From positions 271,937,832-272,001,831 of the forward strand of contig NC_057796.1 in the NCBI RefSeq assembly GCF_018294505.1: a DNA stretch of 64,000 nt, read 5' to 3'. Made by a program: the position numbers and the translations under genes. This DNA is from Triticum aestivum. Taxonomy: Eukaryota; Streptophyta; Magnoliopsida; Poales; Poaceae. Position 1 is the stretch's first letter. Each line of letters opens with the position of its first letter. The notes under the pieces are model-generated. The model was not told where the DNA came from and made no database searches. It worked only from the letters and a program-made list of their open reading frames with translations. Shown piece after piece: positions 26,947-38,459 of this stretch.

Positions 26947-27043
26947 ATGGTGGATCCCAGGAGCCAGATGCCAGCCCAGTCGACTACTACTACCACCCCG
27001 AGGGTGCCTACTACTACGTGGAGCCCGCCGACGACCAGGAGTA
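26947..27043 (+). other. Coding-like terminal segment encoding a Tyr-rich acidic tail
   Basis: Following the acceptor-like TTGTTGCAACTAG, the plus strand reads GGSQEPDASPVDYYYHPEGA, then YYYVEPADDQE and a TAG. The high Tyr/Asp/Glu content with clean reading up to a stop suggests a genuine, once-translated C-terminus within the LTR. Function unknown. Confidence 0.4.
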
Positions 27044-28118
27044 GTTTGGAGGTCCCAGGCATGAGACCTTGCCTCTTCGGTCGTTGATGTTTGTGCTAGC
27101 CTTCTTAAGGCATCCTTGTTTAACTTATGTCTGTACTCCGATATTGTTGCTTCCGCTCACTTATGTTTCGAGCTTCTGTATTCGAGCCCTCAAGGCCCCT
27201 GGCTTGTAATATGAAGCTTGTATTTTTTATTTGTGTCTAGAGTTGTGTTGTGATATCTTCCCGTGAGTCCCTGATCTTGATCGTACACATTTGCGTGTAT
27301 GATTACTGTACGGTCGAATTGGGGGCGTCACATGGCTGCACACGGAAGTTTCTAGCATGAATAATCTTATGATCCCTTTGAGCCTGGGTGGCGAACCATA
27401 GGATGATCACACGGGTACTCCTGGATATCCCAGGACAACGCTGGATTGCTCCAGATTGCTCCAGGCGGCTACTTATAAGAGGGGGGGCGGCCTCGGCTTG
27501 CGGGAGGGGGTGCGGATGGCGGTGTGCGGAGGCGCGGCTCGGGACTCTGTCCCGAGTCAGAGAGGGAGGCGGCGGCGCGCTGGGACGGCCTGCTCGGCTG
27601 GGCCGTTGGCCCAGTCGGGCGAAACTTTTAAAAAATATATAATTCCGCCGAAGAAAAATCCTAATAAAATATAAAAAAAATTCTAAAAATGCCGAAAACA
27701 ATTTTCACCGTCTAAATAAAATATTTAGAACAAAGTGAACATTTTTCTAGCCTAAGAATGCAATTTTGAAAAATGCATATTTTTCTAATTCTAATAAATT
27801 AGCAATAAAAATCCAAATAAAATATTTATTTGATTTAACATTTTTCCTCCAATATTTCTTTTATTTTGGAGAAGTCATTTCATCTCCTCTCATTATTTTA
27901 ATATCAGAAATATTTGAGAGAGAAAAATTATTAAAATCAAAATGATCCTCTTTTCAAATTTGAGAAAATTCAAATATGAAAATAAATGAAATCCCCAACT
28001 CTCTCTGTGGGTCCTTGAGTTGCTTAGGATTTCTAGGATCACAACAAAATGCAAATAAAATATGATATGCATATGATGACCTATGTATAACATCCAAATT
28101 GAAATTTGGGATGTTACA

Positions 28119-28178
28119 AGTAGCCCAAGGTGAGATCGTTTGGGCAAAATGGAAGGTGTACAGTGCCTTGGAGAAGTA
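28119..28178 (-). pseudogene. Host-gene exon, 5' half, right of the chromovirus
   Basis: Bases 28119-28123 are the second copy of the target duplication. From 28124 the minus-strand frame joins the 13931-14009 exon. The proposed 5' edge is the AG before TACTTCTCC (28178), an acceptor with a weak pyrimidine tract. With this edge the exon is 134 nt after removal of the insertion, and its phases match both neighbours. An alternative is an extra 18 nt exon following TTTTCATTCAG at about 28243-28260. Confidence 0.45.
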
Positions 28179-28298
28179 CTCAGATTTGGGTAGGATCTCA
28201 TGATAAATTCCACGTGTAGAGGAAAATATCAAAAATTACTTTCGCATTCTCTCAAATCTGAATGAAAATATGGAACATGACACGGCTTTACTCCTCAC

Positions 28299-28375
28299 CC
28301 ATTCTGTTATACACGAACTGGCTTCTCTTGGTGAATTGTTCAAACTCCCAGATTTGCGCATCCAAGTAGATCGGG
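28299..28375 (-). pseudogene. Host-gene exon (77 bp)
   Basis: On the minus strand CATTTACAG precedes the exon and G|GTGAGGAG follows it, both good plant splice sites. It reads PIYLDAQIWEFEQFTKRSQF followed by VYNRMG, ending after one base of a codon. This is the phase the next exon needs. Not recognised; probably from the same gene as 13431-13607 and 13931-14009. Confidence 0.5.
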
Positions 28376-28568
28376 CTGTAAATGAATGTCCAAAAAAATA
28401 TGAGGCTGTAATTGGAGATGAATATACTCCAATTATCATAGATGTGAGTATGTGACGGTGAGTATGAGATAGATAATGCACTGACGTATGTACCGGCCGG
28501 CCAGCACCTCCGTGGAGAGTTAATGAAAGACATTAGACATGAATTAAAAGAACAGAACATGTACAAAG

Positions 28569-29910
28569 TGTAAGTGCACCTAGTGCCACCCCTAGTTGGT
28601 TTTGGAGTATTGACGACAAACTTGGTTGAGGGATTAATGTGTTTGTGAGAATTGCAGGATAACACAGGTAGTAGTCCCACATTGATTCGGTTTACCTACC
28701 AGAGATGACCCCTAAAAATGTGTGAAGACATTGAAGACAATGGTGGTCTGTGAAGATATTCACAACGAAGATTATGACTTGAGAAGACATTAACGTGAAG
28801 ACTATGGAGTGCGAAGACATAGTTGTTTCGTAGTTTCCTTTTCTTCTTTGTTGAGTCATAGGAACCACCGTACTGTTAAGTGGGGTCCAAGTGAACAAAG
28901 TCAGAGTGACAGAAGTGATGCTCAACCAAATCCTATGTCTTCGAGCGAAGACAATGAGAGCAAATCTTATCCAGAGCTGGATGAATCAGCTTTAATTGGA
29001 GCCCAAGTCAAGATGCCGCGTGTGTTTGAAATCTGACCGTTGGACACGTGTCAGTTCCTTAGTGACCCAGGGTCATTTTGGACAAATCAGGTCGGGTTGC
29101 CTCCTGTCTATAAATAGCCCACCCGCTACACCATAAATTGGTGGCTGCTTAGAGTTAATACATGGCTTTTGTCGTTTGAGAGCAACCCACCTCCGAAGCA
29201 TTTGAGAGAGAGAGAGAGAGATCCTTGCGAGGACAAAGCCCAAAACACCCAGAGCCAAAGAGTGTTAGGCATCACTAAAGTCTTTCTATCCGCGTGATCT
29301 GAAGACTTGATACACTTGAGGATTGTGAATCCTCCAGCCGGTTAGGCGTCGCGTTCTGAGCATCCAAGAGTCATTGTGGATTGCCGGTGGACGAAGTCTA
29401 TGAAGGTTTGGAAGTCTACCTTGAAGACTTACCAGAGTGATTGGGCGAGGACTAGGTGTCCTTAGCTCAAGGGGAATAAGGTGAAGACGCGGTCTTCTGA
29501 GTTGAATCTCAGCCTCCCAAACCAGACGTACAGTTTTCACAACAACTAGAACTGGTCCAACAAATCCTTGTCCTCACCAAGCAACTGGTTATATCTCTTA
29601 CCTCTCCTTACTTACAGTTTGTCTTCGTGAAGGCATTGTCTGCTTGCATGATCTTATTGGCTTGACTGTGTGTAGACTGTTGTTATTTGGCTTCATACTA
29701 TCTTCCATCTTGATCCTCACTACCTAGCTGTTAATAGTCTTCGTGCTTTCACTTCATTGCTTATTTGACTATGGCTTGTCTAGTGTAGTCTACCTTCCGC
29801 TGCATATCAATAGGTTCATTTCTACTGTTTGCCTTTGAAACCACCATGTTTTGAAGACAATCATAAAAATCGCCTATTCACCCCCCTCTAGTCGATAACT
29901 AGCACTTTCA
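28569..29910 (+). repeat. 5' LTR of the copia element (1,342 bp)
   Basis: It starts TGTAAGTGCACC and ends CTAGCACTTTCA. A TATA box (TATAAATAG, 29109-29117) lies in the expected promoter region, so transcription would start roughly 30 bp downstream. A GA microsatellite at about 29204-29220 is longer than in the 3' LTR. Confidence 0.95.
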
Positions 29911-29912
29911 AT

Positions 29913-29924
29913 TGGTATCAGAGC
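29913..29924 (+). other. Primer-binding site of the copia element
   Basis: TGGTATCAGAGC, complementary to initiator tRNA-Met, starts two bases after the 5' LTR. Confidence 0.93.
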
Positions 29925-29974
29925 GAGGTGCTCCCTTGTTCTATGTGATTCGGTTTAACCACCTGGAGTTTTAG

Positions 29975-32508
29975 CTATGTCGACTGCAGGGATAATCAAA
30001 GTCTCCGAGTGTGCCCTGTCTTCGATGGCACTGATTACCCCTACTGGAAGAATAAGATGCGTATGCATCTTGAAGCCATTGATGTCGACCTCTGGTATGT
30101 CGTGAAGAACGGCGTTCCCAAGGCCGATGAAGGTGTCACCCCTGCTGATGTCAAGAGGTTCATTCAACTGGATTCTACTGCCAAGAACATCATCTGTGGT
30201 CATCTGACCAAAGGACAGTATGGTCATGTGAGTGCTCTGGAAACTGCGAAGCTAGTCTGGGACTGGCTATCCAAAGTCAACGAAGGCGTCTCAACCCAGA
30301 AAGACTCAAGGATCAGTGTTCTTCGCAACCTCTTCAACCGCTTCAAGAGAAATGACAATGAGAATGTTCATCTCACATTTGATCGCCTCACTGATATCAC
30401 AAATGAGCTTCATGCACTCGGCGCCACTGAGATCACCAAGCCTGAAATCGACAAGACACTCCTAAGATCACTTGACAGCTCGTTTGACACCCTAGCCCTG
30501 ATGATTCAAGAGCGCCCTGACTTCAAGACTCTCGATCCGTCTGACATACTTGAGAGGCTCAACACACATGAGTTCCAGCAATATGAGAAAAGAGATATCT
30601 ATGGTCCCAACTATGGCCGAACTCGTGCTTTGAAGGCAAAGGTTGTTTCCTCTTCTGAAGAAGAATCTGACAGCTGTTATGAGGATCCTGAAGACATTGG
30701 AAAGGAGCTTGCTATGCTTGTGAAGAAGTTCCAGAAGTTCACCAAGAAGAAAGGCTTCAGAAAGTCTTCAAGATCCAGCTCAAGAAATGATGAAGCTTCC
30801 ACTCGTGATCACAAGAAGAGAACATGCCACAAGTGCAAGAAACCTGGTCACTACATCTCTGAGTGTCCACAGTGGGACAATGAAAACAACAAGTAGAAGA
30901 AGAGCAAGGAATATGATTTTCTTGACAAGAAGAAGAAATCCTCAAAGTCTTCTTCCAAGTCTTCGTCCAAGTCTTCATCACACAAGAAGAGCTCATCAAG
31001 CAAGGCTCGTGCATTTGTTGGCAAGGAGATGGATTCAGAGGAGGAGTCTGCTTCTGAGGAGGCAGAGGTGGAGTCCGAGGAGGAGTCCGATTAAGGCGTG
31101 GCTAGCCTGGCTCTAGCTTCAGCGTATGTCACCAAGTCCATCTTCAACACTGAAGACAATGGCCTCGTCACCAACACTGATGCTAATGATGAGGATGACT
31201 CTGCTCCCACCTACTGCTTCATGGCACGTGATGCCAAGGTAAACTCACGCGATGCTTACTTTCAAACACCGAGTGAAGATGACTCTGATTGTGAATCCAA
31301 ACCTAGCTACAAAACACTTGCTAAAATTGCAACTGAACAAAAGAAAGTAATGGAACATATTCAAAAATTGCTAGACAAAAGCGATGACCTGTTGGACGCG
31401 GAAATGACCCAATCTTGGTAATTAATTGAAGACATAAAAAATCTTCATGTTAAGAACGAGGAACTTGAAAGTCGTCATGAAACGCTCTCAACAGCTCATG
31501 AAAAGCTTTCCTACGATTATCTTCAAAGGAAGCAAGAACTTGAGAAATTGAGAGCGTCTCATGAAAGATCTTCAAAAAGAGAACGAGTCACTTCGCGCTC
31601 AACAGATCAGTCCCGCTCAGGAAGGATTTGAACCACCATGTCTAAAATGTCTTGAGTGTGATAATGCTGACTCTGTTGCTGAATGTTCTACTACTGCTAC
31701 TGTTGCAATATCTTCAACTGCTGATGTGGTAACTAACCCCTCTACTGAGGATACCACTACTATTGTTGATGAGAATGCCAGGTTGAAGACATTGCTTGAG
31801 ACAGGGATGTACAAAAGTCTCAAAGGGCATCAGACACTATGTGATGTCGTCAAAAAGCAGATTCTGAACCGAAACCCTAGGAAAGAGGGTGTTGGGTTCG
31901 AGAGGAAAATGAATGTTGATGGTTCTTACCGGAAGCCTGAGCAGTACCCCAAAACCACATGGGTTGCTGCAAAGGGACCTTTAGTGGATCCATCTACCTT
32001 ATCTGGCTTCACTTGTGCTAACTCGATTATCATTGATGAATCCTTTGATGCAAACTATAAACTGTTTAAGAATCAGAATGGTGAAGTGTTTGCCAGGTAT
32101 ATTGGTACTAACTGCAGGAATGGACCACCTATGAAGAAGATTTGGGTACCCAAAAGTTGTCTTGAGAATCTTCCTGTGAATGTCATCATGACACCACCTG
32201 GGAAGAGGAAAAACCCCAGACCAAAGGCTTCATATGGTCCAAAGGCTTCATACAGACAGTGGACTCACCAGAGTCACCCTAACGCCAATGTTTTGCAGGG
32301 AAATCATACTCAGACTTATGATTATGAGCGTGTTTCGTCAAACCGGTATGTTCATAAGACCAAGAACTATTCTGTTTATTCATATGAGTACCATTCACCT
32401 CCTGCAAGGCTATTTGCTAGGGCTCCAAAGCCGAAGTTCTCAGATGCTGCACTTAGACTCATTGCTTCTAAGCCACCCTGAAGATGTGGGTGGTTAAGAA
32501 AAATTAAC
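29975..32508 (+). pseudogene. Copia gag (SIRE-type, long)
   Basis: The ATG at 29975 opens MSTAGIIKVSEC. An apparent 2 nt insertion near 30008 then moves the frame to PVFDGTDYPYWKNKMRMHLE (capsid N-terminus). The CCHC knuckle CHKCKKPGHYISECP follows at about 30827-30871. Stops lie at 30894-30896, 31092-31094 and 31419-31421. A coiled-coil stretch follows (EELESRHETLSTAHEKL), then a frameshift near 31560 and a region with ENESLRAQQ. The last frame stops at 32479-32481; a one-base loss there hides the original end near 32508. The >800-codon length is typical of SIRE elements. Gag would form particles; this copy is dead. Confidence 0.9.
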
Positions 32509-32514
32509 TCTCTT

Positions 32515-35500
32515 TTGCAGGGAAAGGTCTCCAGCCGGAAATCAAAGGAGCCTGATGTTATTGCTGGGGACCTAAAACATCTTGTGGGGCGCAAGATAAA
32601 ATGCCCTAATGGTCTTACAATGTATTTTGTTCCGGGATTCCTTGACAATCATCCTATCTGCCCTAACCAGGATCTGAACTTTCATAATCCGCTTGTTCGT
32701 CAAATGTTTATGCTTCACAATACCCTTGGTGAAGCCTACCCCCTAACTGCACTGTAGGGTATGACACCAAATGCTTCAGAAGGGATTACAGACAGTGGAT
32801 GCACTAACCACATGACTGGTGATCGAAGTCTTCTTATGGATACAACCCTACGTCCATGTGACAACAGTCACATCACATTTGCTGACACTGGTAAAAGCAA
32901 GGTATTGGGTGTAGGTAGAGTTGCAATCTCAAAGGATCACCACATGGATAAAGTGATGCTTGTTGAATCCCTTGGTTTCAACTTAATGTCTGTCTCAATG
33001 CTTTGTGACTTAAACATGATTGTGATATTTGGAAAATATTGTTGCTTTGTTCTAATGGAATCTGACAAGTCTATAGTCTTTGAAGGGTATCGGGAAGATG
33101 ATCTGTATATGGTAGATTCCTCAGCAGGACCACAGTTGGCCGTATGTCTTCTAGCAAAAGCTTCAGAGTGCTGGCTCTGGCATCGGAGACTAGGGCATGC
33201 TGGCATGAGGAACTTGTACACACTTGCGAAGAAGAAACACGTTGTGGGCATCGAGGGCTTCAGGTTCAAGAAGGATCATCTATGTGGTGCCTGCGAAGCT
33301 CGGAAGATGACTAGGGCCAAGCATCCCTCGAAGATAATCATGATGACATCTCAACCCTTCGAGCTGCTTCACATGGACTTATTTGGCCCTACTCACTACT
33401 CTACTCTTACTACCACTGCTTGCCTCTATGGCTTTGATACGTCTCCAACGTATCTATAATTTTTTATTGTTCCATGCTATATTATATTCTGTTTTGGACA
33501 TTAATGGGCTTTATTATACACTTTTATATTATTTTTGGGACTAACCTATTAACCGGAGGCCCAGCCCAGAATTGTTGTTTTTTTGCCTATTTCAGAGTTT
33601 CGCAGAAAAAGAATATCAAACGGAGTCCAAACGGAATGAAACCTTCGGGAACGTGATTTTCGGAACGAACGTGATCCAGAGGACTTGGACCCTACATCAA
33701 GACATCAACCAGGAAGGCACAAGGTAGGGGGCGCGCCCTCCACCCTCGTGGGCCCCATGTTGCTCCACCGACGTACTTCTTCCTCCCATATATACCTACG
33801 TACCCCCAAACTACCAGATACGGAGCCAAAAACCTAATTCCACCGCCGCAACCTTCTGTACCCCTGAGATCCCATCTTGGGGCCTTTTCCGGAGCTCCGC
33901 CGGAGAGGGCATCGATCACGGAGGGCTTCTACATCAACACCATAGCCTCTCCGATGATGTGTGAGTAGTTTACCTCAGACCTTCGGGTCCATAGTTATTA
34001 GCTAGATGGCTTCTTCTCTCTTTTTGGATCTCAATACAATGTTCTCCCCCTCCCTTGTGGAGATCTATTCGATGTAATCTTCTTTTGCGGTGTGTTTGTT
34101 GAGACCGATGAATTGTGAGTTTATGATCAAGTTTATCTATGAACAATATTTGAATCTTCTCTGAATTCTTTTATGTATGATTGGTTATCTTTGCAAGTCT
34201 CTTCGAATTATCAGTTTGGTTTGGCCTACTAGATTGATCTTTCTTGCAATGGGAGAAGTGCTTAGCTTTGGGTTCACTCTTGCGGTGTCCTTTCCCAGTG
34301 ACAGTAGGGGCAGCAAGGCACATATTGTATTGTTGCCATCGAGGATAACAAGATGGGATTTATATCATATTGCATGAGTTTATCCCTCTACATCATGTCA
34401 TTTTACTTAAAGCGTTACTCTGTTCTTATGAACTTAATACTCTAGATGCATGCTGGATAGCGGTCGATGTGTGGAGTAATAGTAGTAGATGCAGGCAGGA
34501 GTCGGTCTACTTGTCGTGGACGTGATGCTTATATACATGATCATACCTAGATATTCTCATAACTATGTTCAATTCTGTCAATTGCTCAACAGTAATTTGT
34601 TAACCCATCGTAATACTTATGCTCTCGAGAGAAGTCACTAGTGAAACCTATGGCCCCCGGGTCTATCTTCCATCATATTAATGTTCCAACACTTAGCTAT
34701 TTTTATTGCCTTTTATTTTACTTTGCATCTTTATCATAAAAATACCAAAAAATATTATCTTATCATCTCTATCAGATCTCACTCTCATAAGTGACCGTGA
34801 AGGGATTGGCAACCCCTTTATTGCGTTGGTTGCGAGGATTTATTTGTTTGTGTAGGTGCGAGGGACTCGTGCGTGGCCTCCTACTGGATTGATACCTTGG
34901 TTCTCAAAAACTGAGGGAAATACTTACGCTGCTTTACTGCATCACCCTTTCCTCTTCAAGGGAAAACCAACGCAGTGCTCAAGAGGTAGCAGGCTTCGTC
35001 ATTGTTGATGACTATTCAAGATATACATGGGTGCTTATAATCCTTTACAAGAATGAAGTGCAGGATGTCTTCAGATGATTTGCCAATTGTACCATGACAA
35101 ACTATGGCATCAAGATTAAGCACATCAGAAGTGATAATGGCACAGAGTTCAAGAACACAGGCCTCGACACTTATCTTGATACATTGGGCATCACTCATGA
35201 GTTCTCAGCTCCATACACACCTCAGCAAAATGGCATCATGGAGCGCAAGAACAGAACACTCATTGAGATGGCTCGGACGATGCTTGATGAGTACAAGACT
35301 CCATGGAAGTTCTGGCCTGAAGCCATTGATACTGCATGCCACGTCATCAACTGTGTTTATCTTAACAAGCTTCTAAAGAAGACATCCTATGAGCTCCTAA
35401 CTGGTAAGAAGCCAAACGTCAGTTACTTCAGAGTATTTGGTGCTAGGTGCTGGATCAAGGATCCACATCACACTTCAAAATTTGCACCGAAAGCACATGA

Positions 35501-37494
35501 AGGTTTTATGCTTGGTTACGGAAAGGATTCGCACTCCTACAGAGTCTTCAACCTCTTTCACTACAAAGTGGTTGAAACTGTGGATGTGCGGTTCGATGAG
35601 ACTAACGGCTTGCAAAGAGAGCACCTGCCAAATGTGCTAGATGAATTCCCACCTAGTGAATCGATCAAGCTTATGGGTACTGGAGAAATCATACCTTCGG
35701 AGGCACAGGCTGAAGAGGAACTTATCATTTATGCGCCTAATCAACCTGTAGACACTGCTCAGCCTGAAGCCAATACTGAAGAAGAAGACAATGGTTGGCA
35801 AGGGCAAAATCTTCGTCCAGTCCATCCTCGTGTTGCAAATGAATTATAGATTGAGAAGATAATTGATAGCATCAATGCACCTGGTCCACTCACTCGTTCA
35901 AGAGCAACACAGCTAGCAAATTTCTGTGCGCACTTTGCATTTGTCTCTATATCTGAACCCAAGAAAGTTGCTGAAGCCTTTATGGAACCTGAATGGATTC
36001 AAGCTATGCAAGAAGAGCTTCAACAGTTCGAGCTGAACAATGTGTGGGAATTAGTCAAGCGTCCTGATCATCGCAAGCACAACATCATAGGCACCAAATG
36101 GATCTATCGCAACAAACAAGATGAGCATGGTCAAGTAGTCAGAAACAAGGCTCGTCTTGTTGCTCAAGGATACACTCAAGTTGAAGGGATTGACTTTGAT
36201 GAAACATTTGCTCCGGTGGCTAGGCTTGAAGCCATTCGCATACTACTAGCCTATGCCAGCCATCACAATATCCTCCTGTACCAAATGGATGTGAAGAGTG
36301 CCTTTATCAATGGCAAGATTGAAGAAGAAGTATATGTTGCACAACCACCTGGCTTTGAAGATGCAAAACATCCTGATATGGTATACAAGCTCAACAAGGC
36401 ACTGTATGGCCTCAAACAAGCCCCTCGTGCTTGGTATGACACACTCAAAGACTTCCTGAAGAGCAAAGACTTCAAACCTGGTTCCCTGGATCCCACTCTC
36501 TTCACGAAGACATACCATGGTGAACTATTTGTGTGCCAGATCTATGTGGATGACATTATCTTTGGCTGCACCGATAAAAGATACAGTGATGAGTTTGGGC
36601 ACATGATGTAAGAGCAATATCAGATGTCCATGATGGGTGAGCTGAAGTTCTTCCTCGGTCTTCAAATCCGTCGGCAGAGCAACGACATCTTCATATCTCA
36701 AGAGAAATACCTCAAAGAGCCTGAAGAAGTTTGGAATGCAAGACTGCAAAGGGTACACGACGCCAATGCCAACCAAAGGTCAATTGGGTCCCGACGACAA
36801 TGGTAAAGAGTTCGATCAAAAGGTATACCGCTCCATGATTGGTTCTTTACTCTATTTATGTGCATCTAGGCCAGATATCATGCTTAGCGTTTGCATGTGT
36901 GCCCGATTCCAAGCGGCACCAAAGGAATCGCATCACTTAGCTGTGAAGCGAATTCTTTGATATTTGGCTTACACCCCAACACTAGGGTTATGGTATCCAA
37001 AGGGCTTAGAGTTTGATCTAGTTGGATTCTCAGATGCTGATTATGCTGGTGACAAGGTTGATCGCAAGTCCACATCAGGCACATGTCACTTTCTTGGACG
37101 ATCTCTTGTATGTTGGTCTTCAAAGAAGCAGAATTGTGTGTCTCTCTCCACTGCTGAATCTGAATACATTGCTGCTGGATCTTGCTGAGCTCAGCTTCTA
37201 TGGATGAAGCAAACTCTAAAAGACTATGGCATCCATTTGAAGCAAGTGCCACTCTACTGCGACAATGAAAGCGCCATCAAGATTGCCAACAACCCAGTTC
37301 AGCACTCAAAGAGAAAGCACATTCAGATCCGCTATCACTTTCTCAGAGATCATGTCATGAAGGAAGATATTGATATCATTCACGTCAACACTGAAGAGCA
37401 ATTGGCAGATATCTTCACAAAGCCCTTGGATGAGAAAAGGTTTTGCAAGTTGCGGTGTGAGCTAAATATCTTAGAATCCTCGAATGTCCTGTGA
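32515..37494 (+). pseudogene. Copia pol: protease, integrase, reverse transcriptase, RNase H
   Basis: The protease region carries ITDSGCTNHMTGD (DSG motif). The integrase zinc region has LWHRRLGHAGMRNL and CGACE. The integrase core starts at LLHMDLFGP, is split by the solo LTR at 33435-34991, and resumes with VDDYSRYTW, IRSDNGTEF and PQQNGIMERKNR (the E of DDE). RT has [34 protein letters not shown] and the catalytic [10 protein letters not shown]. RNase H has FSDADYAGD and STAESEYIAA. In-frame stops lie near 32755, 35076, 35847, 36609, 36958 and 37186, with a frameshift near 36725. The product would process, integrate and copy the element; this copy cannot. Confidence 0.94.
33430..34996 (+). 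mobile_element. 1,557 bp solo LTR nested in the copia integrase, TSD GGCTT
   Basis: The insert 33435-34991 begins TGATACGTCTCCAACGTATC and ends AAGAGGTAGCA, with GGCTT at 33430-33434 and 34992-34996. Removing it and one TSD copy rejoins the integrase frame (CLYGF with VIVDDYSR). It contains no primer site or coding sequence. A shorter inverted relative lies at 57821-58810. The first 20 bases contain the near-palindrome GATACGT...ACGTATC. Confidence 0.93.
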
Positions 37495-38201
37495 TTGACA
37501 CACATCCTAACGCTTATGCATGCTGATGACTTAGATGTGCAACACACGAAGTAAAGTATATCTTCAATCAATGAAGACTTACACTCTAAGTGTGAATACA
37601 TTAACGCGGAATTCGACTTCGGAGCACCACGATAATTGTGCGCCGTTCTGGGTCTAATACTTCCTATACGGTGGGTGAAGCCACCACCAAATTCTTGTTT
37701 GAAGTGTTTCATTTGGCGTCACATTTGCAAAGTATTCGCATCTGGTTTGTCTTCAACATTTCTTTGACTTCATGTTATCTTCACAATGTTGATTTGGTCT
37801 TATACTGATATATACACGTATTTGTGTTCTGTCCTCTACAACATTCACTTATGCTATGTCTTCATGTTTGAATCTTTTGATCTAACTGAATGTGATCGGA
37901 CCCTAACCCCCTCTATGCTTCTACCTCAGATTCTATCTATCCAAATCATATGCATTCTATTGAAACTGTCGATTGTCTTCTCTGAATCCTTGTCAGCAGA
38001 AGACATAGAGACAAAAGTTAAATCTGTTTTAATGCTATATCCTTATTGCCTGAAAACCGGAGAAGCCGGAACGTCCACTCAACAATCCAGGCGTGCATGG
38101 GAACATGGAACAACTTCCAATGAGTTGCATGCATGCCACGTGTCCTTCAGATGTGAACTGCCAGGGGCACCTGTGTAATTACGTTATGTTGTCCCTTTCC
38201 T
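37495..38201 (+). other. Spacer between copia pol and the third ORF; putative promoter motifs at its end
   Basis: No coding sequence is recognisable. Near its right end is TGCATGCATGCCACGTGTCC (about 38127-38146), combining RY-type CATGCA motifs with a G-box CACGTG (38137-38142). It lies about 60 bp upstream of a TATA box. Confidence 0.55.
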
Positions 38202-38459
38202 TATATATACTCAACTCACCGCAGTCATTATCTCTTCTCCCACCTCGCCACCTCGCACAAACCCTAGCGCCTCCGCTAGCTCGCGTCGACGCCGGAGACG
38301 AAGCGCTTAGCTGCCGCGACCTCTTCGACGCCGTCCTCACGCCGGCCGCGGACCTCGTCCTCTCCGCCGCCGCCGTAGGTGTCTTTCGTCGCCAAGTTAG
38401 GGCGCGGGAGATTGAACTGCTCGGCCTCCCTCTTCACCTCGTCTAGCAGTTCGTCAAGG
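38202..38459 (+). promoter_or_regulatory. Putative internal promoter and non-coding leader exon for the copia third ORF
   Basis: A TATA box (TATATATA, 38202-38209) is followed about 50 bp later by a CT-rich, then GC-rich host-gene-like leader with CACAAACCCTAGCGCC (38255-38270). From ~38235 to 38459 I find no ATG. The leader ends at CAAGG|GTAATT (donor GT at 38460-38461). Together with the acceptor at 38837-38838 this makes the first ATG of a spliced transcript 38937, the natural start of the third ORF. The layout is that of an ordinary plant gene 5' end inside a retrotransposon. Function is inferred from layout only. Confidence 0.55.

Larger units (their letters stand above)
23047..27337. 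mobile_element. 4,281 bp solo LTR nested in the chromovirus LTR, TSD TGGCT
   Basis: The insert is 23052-27332, begins TGTGACGCCC and ends GGGGCGTCACA (inverted terminal motif), and is flanked by TGGCT at 23047-23051 and 27333-27337. Against the other LTR copy the empty site is exact. No second LTR, primer site or gag-pol lies inside, so it reads as a solo LTR of a large-LTR gypsy-like or LARD-type family, not a full element. Inside are a GC-rich block (23500-24720), an ATTA-type microsatellite, a perfect hairpin and coding-like pieces (25356-25434 and 26947-27043). Orientation is inferred from those coding-like pieces to be plus. Confidence 0.85.
22183..28118 (-). repeat. 5' LTR of the chromovirus, interrupted and internally deleted
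   Basis: It matches the left LTR from its edge (22183) to 23051 and again from 27338 to 28118. Between lies a nested 4,281 bp solo LTR plus its 5 bp duplication. Removing these leaves about 1,650 bp, so about 1,060 bp are missing relative to the left LTR. The gap falls where the sequence reads GATTGCTCCAGATTGCTCCAG near 27442-27462. The terminal base pair is TC instead of TG in this copy. Confidence 0.9.
14005..28123 (-). mobile_element. Chromodomain Ty3/gypsy retrotransposon (chromovirus, probably Tekay/Del type) with TSD AGTAG
   Basis: The element proper is 14010-28118 (TG...CA ends), flanked by identical AGTAG at 14005-14009 and 28119-28123. It lies on the minus strand. From its 5' side it has a 5' LTR (right), an initiator-tRNA-Met-type primer site, an extra ORF, gag, protease, RT, RNase H, integrase, chromodomain, a polypurine tract and a 3' LTR (left). 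The long 2.7 kb LTR and C-terminal chromodomain point to the Tekay clade. Its 5' LTR carries a nested solo LTR and a 1.06 kb deletion. The coding region has stops and frameshifts, so it is not autonomous. It disrupts a host exon. Confidence 0.92.

Noticed and set aside
23052..27332. Inverted TGTGACGCCC ends, considered as a DNA transposon with terminal inverted repeats
   Set aside because: 5 bp target duplication, TG...CA ends and lack of any transposase fit a solo LTR better; short inverted ends are normal for LTRs.
28221..28455. Plus-strand open frame (28270-28455, extending left) ending at a good GTGAGT donor, considered as a plus-strand exon
   Set aside because: The minus strand of the same region gives an exon (28299-28375) with good splice sites on both sides and a phase matching its neighbours; the plus-strand frame has no matching partner exons.
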